Part shown: positions 25,935 through 35,229 of the stretch, piece after piece
Numbering within the stretch: position 1 is the first letter of the stretch
Layout: each line of letters begins with the position of its first letter
Assembly (NCBI GenBank): GCA_015057705.1
Contig: SVDU01000012.1
Span: 88,870-152,869, forward strand
DNA from: Paenibacillaceae bacterium
GTDB lineage: Bacteria > Bacillota > Clostridia > Lachnospirales > Lachnospiraceae
Direction: 5' to 3'
Length of the DNA: 64,000 nucleotides
Notes under the pieces: model-generated
What the model saw: the letters and a program-made list of their open reading frames with translations, nothing else
Told to the model about the DNA's origin: nothing
Databases searched by the model: none
Made by a program: the position numbers and the translations under genes

Positions 25935-27674
25935 ATGATAAAATTTGATAACCTGTCTTACTCATTTCCGCAAAAGGATTTATATCATAACATTTCGTTC
26001 ACTTTAGAAGACGGCCAGCACTGCGCCTTTATAGGAACCAGCGGAAGCGGAAAAAGTACGCTGATTCATATCCTTATGGATCCTGATAAATATATGTTTG
26101 ATGGAAAACTGGAGATATCCCCCAATTGCAGAATTGGATATGTAAGCCAGTTCTATGAACGAGATGATGCAGAGGATATAACGGTTGCCCAATATATTGG
26201 TGCGGAATTTACAAAACTGCAAAACGAAATAACATCCATCTGTACTGAGATGGAAACTTCATCAGACATTGACAATCTTCTGGAAAAATACCAACAGGCT
26301 CTGGATGCCTTCCAGGCAATTGACGGAGATAATTTTGAAACCAACATGAATAAGCAGTTAGGTCTGGCAGACTTAGGAAAGCTGGAAAACCTGCCTGTCT
26401 CTCAGCTCAGTGGGGGCGAGTTCAAGCTGGTTCAGGTAATAAAGGAGATGCTGACTCAGCCTAATTTAATTATTATGGATGAACCCGATGTTTTTCTGGA
26501 TTTTGAAAATTTAAATTCTCTTAAAAACCTGATCAATTCACATAAGGGAACTATGCTGGTTATTACACATAACCGGTATTTATTAAATCATTGTTTTAAC
26601 AAAATTATTCACCTGGAAAATAAACTGCTTCAGGAGTTTGACGGACGGTATATTGATTATAACTTCACTTTGCTGCAAAAGAAAATCGAATTACAGGAAC
26701 TGGCAGTGGCTGACACAGAAGAAATCCAGAGAAATCAGATTATCATTAACAATTTAAGATCACTGGCTACCACACACACAGAAGCAGCCAGAGGAAAATC
26801 CTTAAAAGCGAGAAAGAAAATCCAGGAACGTTTAATCGCCCGAAGAATTCAGGCACCATTTGTGGAGATCAAACAGCCGGATATTCACTTCACAGTTGCC
26901 AATGAGCTGGAAGATGCAATCGTATTAACTGTTAAAGATTACAGTGTGGCATTTGATGAAATGCTTTTAAACGATGTTAACTTTGAAATCAAATCCACAG
27001 ATAAAGTTGCCCTGATCGGCCCCAACGGAACCGGAAAAACTACATTACTCCGTGATATCTATAAAAACAGCAAGGATTCCATAGAGATCAATGAAACCAT
27101 TCAGACGGCCTTTTTATCCCAGCTTCAGGGTGAAATGCTAAATGAGTCTGAAACAGTATTAGATTATTTTTTCGGCCTTGGGTTTAAAACATACGATGAA
27201 ATCAGCTCCTATCTTTCCAACTATACGTTTGATGAATCGGTCCTTCATCAAAAAATTGGTGCCCTGTCCGGCGGCGAAAAAAATATACTTCAATTAGCCA
27301 AAATTTCTGCTGGTAAGGCAGACCTGCTGCTTCTTGATGAACCTACCAGCCATCTGGATACCTACTCACAAATAGCATTGGAACAAGCCATTGCAAACTA
27401 CAAGGGTGCAGTTTTAATGATCTCCCATGATTTTTATACCATCGTAAACTGTGCGGACTATGTCTTAATCATTGATGATAAGACAATCCGGAAAATGAGC
27501 ATGCGTAAATTCAGGCAAATGATTTATGCCAGACATTTTGATAAAGACTATTTAGAATTAGAGCAAAAGAAAAAGGCAGTGGAGACAAAAATCGAACTGG
27601 CCTTAAAAAACACCGATTTTGAACTGGCAAAGGGCTTATCCGAAGAATTGGAAGCTATTATTGAGAGCCTATAA
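25935..27674 (+). CDS. ABC-F family ribosome-associated ATPase (possible antibiotic-resistance type)
   Basis: A 579-residue soluble protein with two ABC ATPase domains and no membrane span. Domain 1 has GTSGSGKST (residues 34-42), LSGGEFKLVQ and MDEPDVFLDF. An interdomain linker of about 80 residues rich in charged residues follows; domain 2 has GPNGTGKTT, LSGGEKNILQ and DEPTSHLD. This is the ABC-F layout; such proteins bind the ribosomal E site and either regulate elongation or displace antibiotics. The long linker and stand-alone, regulated context favour the protection type. The ATG at 25935 has GGAGG six bases upstream and is preferred over an ATG nine codons earlier. Confidence 0.88.
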   Translation: MIKFDNLSYSFPQKDLYHNISFTLEDGQHCAFIGTSGSGKSTLIHILMDPDKYMFDGKLEISPNCRIGYVSQFYERDDAEDITVAQYIGAEFTKLQNEITSICTEMETSSDIDNLLEKYQQALDAFQAIDGDNFETNMNKQLGLADLGKLENLPVSQLSGGEFKLVQVIKEMLTQPNLIIMDEPDVFLDFENLNSLKNLINSHKGTMLVITHNRYLLNHCFNKIIHLENKLLQEFDGRYIDYNFTLLQKKIELQELAVADTEEIQRNQIIINNLRSLATTHTEAARGKSLKARKKIQERLIARRIQAPFVEIKQPDIHFTVANELEDAIVLTVKDYSVAFDEMLLNDVNFEIKSTDKVALIGPNGTGKTTLLRDIYKNSKDSIEINETIQTAFLSQLQGEMLNESETVLDYFFGLGFKTYDEISSYLSNYTFDESVLHQKIGALSGGEKNILQLAKISAGKADLLLLDEPTSHLDTYSQIALEQAIANYKGAVLMISHDFYTIVNCADYVLIIDDKTIRKMSMRKFRQMIYARHFDKDYLELEQKKKAVETKIELALKNTDFELAKGLSEELEAIIESL

Positions 27675-27783
27675 ATTACAATGGATAACAGAAAAGTTAG
27701 TATCTAACAACAATGTGCATACTTCTCCTGCTGATTATAAGGGTATATAATTTATCTGTAAAAATCAAGTAGTAGGATTTATC

Positions 27784-28530
27784 ATGAACGTAGAAGTAGA
27801 GAATCAGGAAGCATTGGCAGATAAAAAAATCAGGATCAGGATTTTCGATTTACAGCTTTTTTATAAAGAGGATTCAGGTAATAAAACTATTTTAATGCTT
27901 GGCGGATCTGACGGACATATGGAAAGCCTGTTTCTTATGGCAGCCCCCCTTGCCTCAAGAGGATTTAATGTACTGACTGTATCCTATTTTAATTCTGAGG
28001 GACTGCCTGAAAAACTGGAGGAAGTTCCTCTGGAATATTTCGAGAAGATTTTTAACTGGTTAGAGACCAGTAAAATTACTGATACAAAAGATATTTATAT
28101 TCATGGTACTTCCAAGGGGGGAGAACTGGCTCTTCTATTGGCTTCCAGATATAAACAGATTAAAAAAGTCGTTGCAGTGGAGTCTCATACCTATTGTTTT
28201 CAGGCTCTTGACGGATTAACGAATGGAAATAATGTATCTTCCTGGTCCTATCACGGAAAATCAATTCCATTTATTCAGGTAGATAACGAAATTTTCTTTG
28301 AGGACCAGAAAAAAGACATGGAAAAAGGAATTCCGTTCGGTTTTACCAGCACTTACAGAAAAAGTATTGAAAAAGCGAAAAACCGCTCAGAAGCACGTAT
28401 AAAAGTGGAAAATTCACAGGCAGATATTCTTTTGATCTGCGGAGAAAAAGACAATATATGGAACAGCCATGAATACCGCTATCTTCTATGGTTATATAAT
28501 AATAGACAACATATTGATTATATACCATAA
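27784..28530 (+). CDS. BAAT-C-like alpha/beta-hydrolase, C-terminally truncated
   Basis: A 248-residue protein resembling the C-terminal domain of acyl-CoA:amino-acid N-acyltransferases and thioesterases. The nucleophile elbow is GTSKGGELAL, and the domain's late acidic block LICGEKDNIWNS is present. In the family this is followed by about 40 residues ending in a conserved Gly-His, but here the protein ends at HIDYIP without any such His; the last 15 residues look unrelated. It is therefore probably inactive or damaged at the 3' end. An AGGA site precedes the ATG, and a MarR gene follows after 17 bases. Confidence 0.72.
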   Translation: MNVEVENQEALADKKIRIRIFDLQLFYKEDSGNKTILMLGGSDGHMESLFLMAAPLASRGFNVLTVSYFNSEGLPEKLEEVPLEYFEKIFNWLETSKITDTKDIYIHGTSKGGELALLLASRYKQIKKVVAVESHTYCFQALDGLTNGNNVSSWSYHGKSIPFIQVDNEIFFEDQKKDMEKGIPFGFTSTYRKSIEKAKNRSEARIKVENSQADILLICGEKDNIWNSHEYRYLLWLYNNRQHIDYIP

Positions 28531-28547
28531 AAAATGTTAGTGAGGTT

Positions 28548-29114
28548 ATGATAACTGCCATGGATTACGATAAAGAATTCAATCTATTATATCTGATGGA
28601 ACAGGTTTATTCCTGTTTGATTTCTGTTTCAAACAAGCTGCAGGCAACCGGTGATAAATATAGCGAGCCGTTAACATCCAGACAATATATGACTGCGCTT
28701 GCTATCCTTCATTTGCCGGAGGATGAAACTACAATTAATAATATTGCCGGTAAATTAGGGGCGACCAAACAAAATATGACCCAGTTAGTGAACAGCCTTT
28801 GTAAAAAGGGCTTTGCTGAGATTATCCCCAGTCCGAAAGACAAAAGAGCCGTAAACGTGCATTTAACTGAATCGGGTCTCAAAACTTTAACAGACTGCGG
28901 CGTCAGCGTATCCATTGATTTTATGGCAGACACTTTTAAAGCTTTTGATGAAGAAGAACTTAAGATCCTATGGAAGTTGCTGAAAAAATTATACCGTTTT
29001 GACGGAGTGGAGCTTGATGGGCTTGAAGAGAATGTAAATGTTCCAAATGCGTTTAGCGATGAAGAGATAAAAACTGCAATAACCAGATTCTCCAACAGAA
29101 GAAATAAGCTTTAA
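28548..29114 (+). CDS. MarR-family transcriptional regulator
   Basis: A 188-residue winged-helix protein. The DNA-binding region reads TINNIAGKLGATKQNMTQLV with the wing SPKDKRAVNVHLTESG, the MarR hallmark. The first ATG (28548) lies only two bases after GAGG, while a second ATG at 28560 is 14 bases away, so the start is uncertain by four codons. It is transcribed with the BAAT-like gene and may control it. Confidence 0.88.
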   Translation: MITAMDYDKEFNLLYLMEQVYSCLISVSNKLQATGDKYSEPLTSRQYMTALAILHLPEDETTINNIAGKLGATKQNMTQLVNSLCKKGFAEIIPSPKDKRAVNVHLTESGLKTLTDCGVSVSIDFMADTFKAFDEEELKILWKLLKKLYRFDGVELDGLEENVNVPNAFSDEEIKTAITRFSNRRNKL

Positions 29115-29249
29115 ATATACGTAGTTTTTCTCCAACACCATTTTGTCCCTGTTTCATATACTATATTGAGGCTTGTTTATTTATGATTATAACGTCATTG
29201 TTTGCAACTATTGTTTTCGACTGTAACTCCAGAGGAAAACAAATGCTAA

Positions 29250-29366
29250 GCCCGTATCATAACCTCAGTGATATTTCAGGCATGCCCCATTCAGATCATC
29301 GAAATGCAGGAACAGGCCGATGTTCTCGGTCCGGTTCCTGTAAGTCCGGATAAACTAGTCGAATAA
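29250..29366 (+). pseudogene. Probable 3' end of a lost gene
   Basis: Between the MarR and GH3 genes there is no intact gene for 370 bases. One plus-strand frame reads ARIITSVIFQACPIQIIEMQ and then EQADVLGPVPVSPDKLVE before a stop at 29364, and a perfect terminator hairpin begins right at that stop. Protein-like composition plus the terminator suggest the tail of a deleted gene. The family is not recognised. The remaining bases (29115-29249, 29400-29484) hold nothing I can name. Confidence 0.4.
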
Positions 29367-29399
29367 ACTCTCCTGATTCCAAATCATGGAGAGTTTATT
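29362..29399 (+). terminator. Intrinsic terminator after the gene remnant
   Basis: A 12-bp perfect stem (AATAAACTCTCC and complement) with a 14-base loop and a T-rich tail on the plus strand. Confidence 0.75.
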
Positions 29400-29484
29400 T
29401 ACTTGTCAAGATCCCTGTTTCTCTTCTTAATCTGTGAAGCCACCACACATACTGCAAGACCAATTAATACATATCCATTCAAAC

Positions 29485-31347
29485 TTACTTTCTGGTGGAA
29501 TACGTTAATCCATATCCCACTGGAAACAGAACCTGATCTGTTCTGATATCCTCAACTCTTGAGTAGTAAGGCATTGGCAAAGTCCCTTTAAAGGTTTTCT
29601 TTCCTGTCAGCACATTGGCAATACCATCTCCTTCACTTCCTGGAAGATAGCACATAACGATACCGTCCCACTGTTGCATATAGTCGCTGATGATAACATT
29701 TCTGCCGGATACAATTAACGCTACTGTGGGTTTCCCCAGACTTTTGGCCTGATCAATTGCTTTTTTATTACCAACGAGACCGAGACTGCCGGTTATATTG
29801 ATGTCTGCACTGTCACCCTTCCATTCTGTATATGTCTTTTCTCCCAAACACAATAAGGTCAGATCAGCATCAGCCGCTTTTGCCGGATCAGTAATAATCG
29901 TCAGATTATATTCATCTGCAAGTTCATACAGCCCATCCAGAATTGTTTTTCCTTCCGGGATCCATTTGCGTCCATGATTGTCTGCATCTGTACTTCCCAG
30001 CCAGGTAAACGTCCAGCCACCGCACTGTGCCCCTACATCATTTGCAGCAGGCCCCGTAACATATATTTTTGCTCCCTTCTTAATTGGCAGTATAGTGTTG
30101 TCATTCTTTAATAATACAAGGCTCTCTTCCACCAATGTTCTGGCTAAATCCCTGTCTTTTTGTGATCCCATACTGCTCTCTTTCGTGGTTACTTTCTCCA
30201 TCATAGGATCATCTATAATTCCCATTTCCTTTTTTACCGTAAGAATCCGGCTGACTGCATCATTTACACGGTCCATTGGAATTTTACCTTCATTGACTGC
30301 CTCAACAATATATTTCCGGCATTCCTCAAACTTGGAATCTTCCATCAGCATATCGATTCCTGCATTGACTGCTGTAATTGTCTGATCTTTTAAGTTGTCC
30401 CCCGGTATGTTATGTATGGAATTCCAATCGCTTACAATGAAGCCCTGGAAGCCCATATCTTTTTTTAGTATGGATATATATTTTTCATTGGCATGCATTT
30501 TTATACCATTCACACTGCTGTGACTGATCATAATAGTCTTAACACCAGCATCGATTTGTGCCTGATAAACCTTTAATAAATCTTGAATCTCTGCCTCTGA
30601 AAGCCTGGCATCACCACGGTCAATCAACCGCTTTTCTCCCTCTGAATTTTCACCAGTTCCGTATAAAACGTTACCGTCTGCAAAAAAATGTTTTGCGCAA
30701 GGGAGAAGTCCTCCATCAATCAATCCCCTGGTATATGATGCTCCCAGTTCTGCAACCATACCGGTTTCAGAAGAAAAACTCTCATAGGTGCGTCCCCATC
30801 TGGGATCCTGTGCTGCAGATAGACACGGAGAAAAGCTCCAGAGCATACCCGTCAGTTTTGCTTCATCTGCCACTGCCAATCCCATCTGATAAGTTAGCTC
30901 TTTATCATTGGCGGCTCCAATCCCTATATTATGAGGAAATATGACGGCACCTCTACAGCCAGCAAGGCCATGAACCTGATCATTTCCATAGATATAGGGC
31001 ACGCCTGCCTCAGAACTTATGGCTTCCTTTTGATATTTCAGGATCATATTCTTCCACTGTGATGAGCTTAAGAAATTCTCACCAAATGTGGATAGAATGC
31101 TTCCGTAGCATTTCTCCTTCATCAGATTATCCGGCATATTATATACCGCTCCCTGTACCATCTGAGCCGCCTTTTGATCAAGTGTCAATCTGTTCAGAAT
31201 ATTTTCCACGGATTTGCTGTCAGTGTTATTTTCTGTTTCAGCAGAAGTACTTACTTCCGTTGGACTTGCGTTGCTCGCCTGAGTACCCGCGCATCCTGAT
31301 AATACCATCATGAAAACCATACATGCCCCTGTCACGCTACTTCTCAT
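29485..31347 (-). CDS. GH3 family beta-glycosidase lipoprotein
   Basis: A 620-residue surface enzyme. The chosen ATG at 31347 follows AAGGGGG and gives a lipoprotein signal (MRSSVTGACM..., lipobox VLSGC); the frame itself opens 24 codons earlier. The N-terminal TIM barrel contains the GH3 nucleophile Asp in FIVSDWNSI and substrate residues in the CAKHFFADG block. The second, alpha/beta domain carries VLLKNDNTILPI, and LGEKTYTEWKGD presents a probable acid/base Glu. It lacks the fibronectin domain of larger GH3 enzymes. Probably an exo-acting beta-glucosidase or xylosidase at the cell surface. Confidence 0.9.
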   Translation of the reverse strand: MRSSVTGACMVFMMVLSGCAGTQASNASPTEVSTSAETENNTDSKSVENILNRLTLDQKAAQMVQGAVYNMPDNLMKEKCYGSILSTFGENFLSSSQWKNMILKYQKEAISSEAGVPYIYGNDQVHGLAGCRGAVIFPHNIGIGAANDKELTYQMGLAVADEAKLTGMLWSFSPCLSAAQDPRWGRTYESFSSETGMVAELGASYTRGLIDGGLLPCAKHFFADGNVLYGTGENSEGEKRLIDRGDARLSEAEIQDLLKVYQAQIDAGVKTIMISHSSVNGIKMHANEKYISILKKDMGFQGFIVSDWNSIHNIPGDNLKDQTITAVNAGIDMLMEDSKFEECRKYIVEAVNEGKIPMDRVNDAVSRILTVKKEMGIIDDPMMEKVTTKESSMGSQKDRDLARTLVEESLVLLKNDNTILPIKKGAKIYVTGPAANDVGAQCGGWTFTWLGSTDADNHGRKWIPEGKTILDGLYELADEYNLTIITDPAKAADADLTLLCLGEKTYTEWKGDSADINITGSLGLVGNKKAIDQAKSLGKPTVALIVSGRNVIISDYMQQWDGIVMCYLPGSEGDGIANVLTGKKTFKGTLPMPYYSRVEDIRTDQVLFPVGYGLTYSTRK

Positions 31348-31446
31348 CACTAAATCCCCCTTATAATAAATTTGCATACCGTCATCAACAAGTTTACTCT
31401 TGCTAATTGCGATATGCAATATTTATCTATCCCCGGGGCATAGAAC

Positions 31447-31911
31447 TTACTTTTTCGAATCAGCCCTTTCGCTGGCATAAGTAATCAGCTTACGAAAGGA
31501 TTCTTCAAAATGTCTGTCATCTTCTTTTGTTCTTTTTGAAGGTCCACTAAGATGATTTTTTGCCTTCGCTCTTCTTGCTTCTTTTGCAATATGCCGTTCC
31601 ATCAGGAGCTGATCAATATTATCATTGGTATACCACTTCCCTGACTGATGAATTCCATATGCACCTTTTGAAAGTGCCATAGCCGCCACTCCATAATCCT
31701 GTGTCACCACAATATCACCTGCTTTGCACAGGTTTATTAACGCAAAATCCACGGCATCCGCTCCTGCGCCAATGATCCTGATCTCACTGTAATCAGACTG
31801 TAATACATGATTGGTGTCACAAAGGAGGCAAACAGCTGTTTTATTATCTTTGGCTGTTTTTTCCACAATCCGAACCACCGGGCAGGCATCTGCATCTACA
31901 TAAATTGTCAT
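31447..31911 (-). CDS. YaiI/YqxD family protein (DUF188)
   Basis: A 154-residue protein starting with TIYVDADACPVVRIVE, the strongly conserved N-terminus of the YaiI/YqxD (UPF0178) family of PIN-like fold proteins, and containing DIVVTQDYGVAAMALSKG and a C-terminal SGPSKRTKEDDRHFEESFRK-like block. The function is not established; a nuclease role is suggested by the fold. It lies six bases downstream of the membrane-protein gene, so the two are co-transcribed. Confidence 0.9.
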   Translation of the reverse strand: MTIYVDADACPVVRIVEKTAKDNKTAVCLLCDTNHVLQSDYSEIRIIGAGADAVDFALINLCKAGDIVVTQDYGVAAMALSKGAYGIHQSGKWYTNDNIDQLLMERHIAKEARRAKAKNHLSGPSKRTKEDDRHFEESFRKLITYASERADSKK

Positions 31912-31917
31912 CGGTTT

Positions 31918-32673
31918 CTACCTCATTTTTTGATAGGTATTTAGTAACTCATCGTTAATTATATATGCCTTACCATCTGCAGTCAATTTGGAATCTTCGT
32001 CTAATACCCGCGCGCGATAGGTCCAGCCATCAGGAAGGTCCAGTTTATCACCTAACATTTCCAGAACATCAATAGTTAAGTTTGGATCTATCTGTTGGGA
32101 ATAGGATTGCATTCTATACACATCACCAGCGGGGGAGGTTAATTCATATACCATATTTCCTTTCAGGTAATAGTAAGTTGTTTCTCTGTTTACTACATTC
32201 TCGGTGTATTTTTTATCTCCCAGGTTTCCATGAAATATTGTTGTATGAAGCGTAGCCCTCTGGGTCATTTCAATTCCCCCAAAATTTGCTATTTTCCCAT
32301 CTTTTGAAACAGAACCCGCATCTATTTTATTTACCACCCAATGCCTTGGTCCATTTGCCAGCACTGCCATTGCACCATACTCTTTTGCCAGGGCATCAGT
32401 ATCAATCTTCTCCCATAGATCCTCCGGAAGTTCATTGGAATTCACAGTATTGTACACTTCCATAGAAAGCTTAGCCCCTTTTCGGTAAACAGCTATAATT
32501 TCCCCGTAGCGGAGATTTCTCCAATCATCACCATGATCAATAAACTGTGTTTTTTCCACAGAAGGTATTCTGTTATCAAATTCCTTCATGTTGCCGCAAA
32601 ACAAATAAATCAATACAATGGCAATTATCAGTAATACCAATGTTAATATTTTCCATGTCTTTGATTGTATCAT
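31918..32673 (-). CDS. Single-span membrane protein of unknown function
   Basis: A 251-residue protein with one N-terminal membrane span (residues 8-26) and an external beta-rich domain of about 220 residues, with blocks such as GPRHWVVNKID and QRATLHTTIFHG. I do not recognise the family with confidence. A GGAGG site stands before the ATG. It is divergent from the TetR gene at 32805 and followed by the YaiI gene, so it may be that regulator's target. Confidence 0.6.
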   Translation of the reverse strand: MIQSKTWKILTLVLLIIAIVLIYLFCGNMKEFDNRIPSVEKTQFIDHGDDWRNLRYGEIIAVYRKGAKLSMEVYNTVNSNELPEDLWEKIDTDALAKEYGAMAVLANGPRHWVVNKIDAGSVSKDGKIANFGGIEMTQRATLHTTIFHGNLGDKKYTENVVNRETTYYYLKGNMVYELTSPAGDVYRMQSYSQQIDPNLTIDVLEMLGDKLDLPDGWTYRARVLDEDSKLTADGKAYIINDELLNTYQKMR

Positions 32674-32721
32674 TATTTTTCCTCCTTTTAGTATACATTG
32701 TTTTTATTAAATTATTTTAAT

Positions 32722-32756
32722 ATACATTTGTATCGTAATTTATTATATGATATAAT
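32722..32756 (+). promoter_or_regulatory. TetR-gene promoter with overlapping ATACA-TT-TGTAT palindrome
   Basis: TTGTAT (32728-32733), a 17-bp spacer and consensus TATAAT (32751-32756) precede the TetR gene. The inverted repeat ATACA-TT-TGTAT (32722-32733) covers the -35 box, and a similar TATACATT element occurs again at 32692 near the divergent gene. A plausible autoregulatory operator. Confidence 0.6.
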
Positions 32757-32804
32757 GGAATGAAAGTAAATAAAGATCAAAGATAAGAGACAGGAGGCCT
32801 TATT

Positions 32805-33401
32805 TTGTATCATATAAAAGAAGACAAACGTTCCAAACAATCATCAAGCCTGATTTTCAATGCATTTCAATCTCTGCTTTATGAAAAAAACTACTCCGAT
32901 ATTAAAATAACAGAGGTTATAGAGCGGGCTCAAGTTAGTCGGGCGACCTTTTACAGAAATTACGATACACTGGAAGATATTTTAAGATACGAATGTGATC
33001 AAACGTTTATTAAATTAAAAGAATATATTGCTGGATATTATCTTAATCAGAATTCGGAAAGAAATACCCATCCATTGGACCTGCTAAAACCTTTTTTAAG
33101 ATTCTGGTATTTAGAATCAGGTATTATTGAATTATTAATCAGAATCAACAACAAAGAAATATTATATAGTAATATAGCAGACTTGGTTAAGAAATTAATA
33201 GACAGAGTTAAATCCAGTCCTGACAAAGACCCCTTTTATGAATACAGTTTAACCATACGTTCCAATATCATTATGGGAATCCTGGAAGTCTGGATATTAA
33301 ACAATAAGAATATTGCACCCGATACATTAAGCATTCAGGTAATGAAGCATCTTTCAGAGTCTTTAAAATACAAAGTTGATATCAGCAACGGTGATACTTA
33401 G
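32805..33401 (+). CDS. TetR/AcrR-family regulator (DhaS-like C-terminal type)
   Basis: A 198-residue regulator. The N-terminal helix-turn-helix reads SDIKITEVIERAQVSRATFYRNY, and the C-terminal half matches the TetR_C class found in DhaS-like proteins of Firmicutes. It starts with TTG preceded by AGGAGG at seven bases. It is divergent from the membrane-protein/YaiI pair and convergent with the acetate transporter gene. Confidence 0.9.
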   Translation: MYHIKEDKRSKQSSSLIFNAFQSLLYEKNYSDIKITEVIERAQVSRATFYRNYDTLEDILRYECDQTFIKLKEYIAGYYLNQNSERNTHPLDLLKPFLRFWYLESGIIELLIRINNKEILYSNIADLVKKLIDRVKSSPDKDPFYEYSLTIRSNIIMGILEVWILNNKNIAPDTLSIQVMKHLSESLKYKVDISNGDT

Positions 33402-33424
33402 CATTGATCAGACATAAAAAATGA

Positions 33425-33464
33425 GGCGGCTGTTTTTCTTAGAAATATAAGAAAAGCAGCCGCC
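33425..33464. terminator. Long bidirectional terminator
   Basis: A 17-bp stem beginning GGCGGCTG (one G-T wobble) with a 6-base loop, between the convergent TetR and SatP genes. Confidence 0.85.
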
Positions 33465-33469
33465 CATTA

Positions 33470-34066
33470 TTATAAAGGTAATACCGTCTTTTTAAATTCC
33501 TGGTTTAAAACCTGTCCCACTGAATTATAGATAGCAGATATACCACAGAAAATTCCCACATATCCGGCAATTGTATGTATGGATTCCGCTCCTGTAAAGT
33601 TAGCCAGTGACAGCAGGAAGAATAAAACCGTCAGAGAGCCAAAAACAATCTGGCTGGCGCGGTTATGTTTTAAAGTTCCGATAAACATAAAAAGTGTGAA
33701 CACACACCATAAACCTAAATAAAATCCCATGCTTTTGGGATCAGCAGCTTCGATTCCTTTAAATGGGTTAATCCAGATTAAAATCAAAGACCACCAAAAG
33801 AAACCATAGGCTGTAAATGCTGTTGCACCAAATGTGTTGTTTTTCTTGAATTCCATGATACCAGCTATGATCTGAGCGGCACCACCTAATCCAAATCCCA
33901 TCGCTACAATCACAATGGATAAAGGAATCAATCCTGCATTATGGATATTTAGCAGGCAGGTAGTCATTCCAAATCCTAAAAGTCCAAGAGGAGCTGGATT
34001 GGCAATGGAAGGAGTGGATGGGGCTGTTGGTGTTGATTGAGTTACGGAAGCTGTTTTGGTTGACAT
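33470..34066 (-). CDS. satP: SatP/YaaH (GPR1/FUN34) acetate-succinate transporter
   Basis: A 198-residue membrane protein with six spans and the family signature NPAPLGLLGFGMTT near the N-terminus, where the NPAPLGL motif lines the substrate pore. It mediates proton-linked uptake or release of acetate and succinate. The first 20 residues are a Thr/Pro/Ser-rich cytoplasmic tail. Monocistronic, with a weak AAAGGA site. Confidence 0.92.
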   Translation of the reverse strand: MSTKTASVTQSTPTAPSTPSIANPAPLGLLGFGMTTCLLNIHNAGLIPLSIVIVAMGFGLGGAAQIIAGIMEFKKNNTFGATAFTAYGFFWWSLILIWINPFKGIEAADPKSMGFYLGLWCVFTLFMFIGTLKHNRASQIVFGSLTVLFFLLSLANFTGAESIHTIAGYVGIFCGISAIYNSVGQVLNQEFKKTVLPL

Positions 34067-34245
34067 TAGTTGAAAATCCTTTCATTATTGTATATGCGAA
34101 AACGCACCTGGCATATAATATCATCTATTTTAGAAAAACACAACAAGAATATTATCTTCCGTTTACAAAATGAGAGGATTATCACTTTTTATATTCAGAG
34201 GTTTCTCATAATTTCTTTAACACAATTCACCATTTTCTTTCTATT

Positions 34246-34543
34246 TTATTCCTGACTATACACATATTCCACAAACTTAAAAATCCGTAATAGCAAGTTT
34301 TTCCATCAGCAGGTAACAACCATCATCTGCTAATAAATAATCCCTGTAATCTGTAGTTTTCATAATTTGAGGCACTGGAACTCCATGGGAGCGAAGTGCA
34401 GTAGTCAGCCTTATATTATTAAGTGCAGCATTTTCTGTACCGACCGATTTTAAAATATACTTCCCCGCTACTTCCCAGGTTGTGGGCGTAGTAGCAACTG
34501 GCTCCTCATTCAGCCCCCAAAATTCAATTATACCTGCTGTCAT
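34246..34543 (-). pseudogene. N-lobe stub of an APH/choline-kinase-like phosphotransferase
   Basis: From ATG 34543 (GAGG site) 88 residues are encoded: WEVAGKYILK, then a helix (ALNNIRLTTALRSHG) and VPVPQIMKT...YLLMEKL. This is the N-lobe of the aminoglycoside-phosphotransferase fold with the ATP-binding Lys, but the catalytic lobe (HxD, DxD) is missing and translation stops at 34277. The next 30 bases in another frame read KFVEYVYSQE with a stop at 34246 and could be the original C-terminus. Intact family members have about 300 residues. The internal deletion is inferred; the truncation is seen directly. Confidence 0.6.
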
Positions 34544-34563
34544 ACATACACCTCAGTAATTTT

Positions 34564-35133
34564 TTAACCCGTAACATCAATGGAAGACGAAGTTCCCCCT
34601 TTTGCTCTTGCCGCGCTGTTCCACGCCTGATTGTAGATTCCCCACAGCTGGGATTCTCTGGCATCTTCTGCTTTTGTTCCATAGGAAATCCATCTGCCAT
34701 TGGAAAAAGAAGCTACCATTTCTCCATTGCTGTCGTAAAATTCAGCGTAAGAAACATCATCTGCTTCCTTGCTATACTTCACGGAACCAAACATATAATC
34801 CAACAGATTAAAGGTTTTCGGTTCCTGTCTGGTATTTTTATAAATCGCTCTTAGGCCTTGTGAAATAATATTTTTCCTGTCAGGGGAGACCGCAGAAACG
34901 TAACTTTTTACCAGATTTCTAAATCCGGCTGAATCGGATTGGAATTTACCGGCCGCCTGATCTTTTTTTGCCTGCTCGATAATAGCTGTCTTATACTTTT
35001 CATCGCTCATTGCAGGTGCTGTCTTAGTATTAAAATGAAAATCGGTATAATCCGGGGAAGGTACACTTCCCCGTTTTTGTGTACCGGAAAGCTGGTGGCT
35101 TTGCACCAGGGATTTATCATTTCCTACGCGCAT
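34564..35133 (-). CDS. Uncharacterised 189-residue soluble protein
   Basis: No signal peptide or membrane span. The N-terminal 40 residues are polar, the middle is helical (KYKTAIIEQAKKDQAAGKF, with a Lys/Gln-rich helix), and the C-terminal half has a beta-hairpin-like block SYAEFYDSNGEMVASFSNGRW. I do not recognise the family. An AAGGAG site supports the start. It lies between the kinase stub and the secreted protein gene, in the same direction as both, and may be co-transcribed with the secreted protein. Confidence 0.6.
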   Translation of the reverse strand: MRVGNDKSLVQSHQLSGTQKRGSVPSPDYTDFHFNTKTAPAMSDEKYKTAIIEQAKKDQAAGKFQSDSAGFRNLVKSYVSAVSPDRKNIISQGLRAIYKNTRQEPKTFNLLDYMFGSVKYSKEADDVSYAEFYDSNGEMVASFSNGRWISYGTKAEDARESQLWGIYNQAWNSAARAKGGTSSSIDVTG

Positions 35134-35229
35134 CTTTTTTCTGCTCCTTATCTTTTAGGAAAGATTTCCATATGGGCTGGTCATATGAAAATCCATCCCG
35201 TAATTTATACTTCGATATCTGGTTAGAAA

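Noticed and set aside
25903..25938. Leader peptide MGCHILHGGLT before the ABC-F gene
   Set aside because: No Shine-Dalgarno sequence and no clear anti-terminator hairpin, so it is not listed as a gene.
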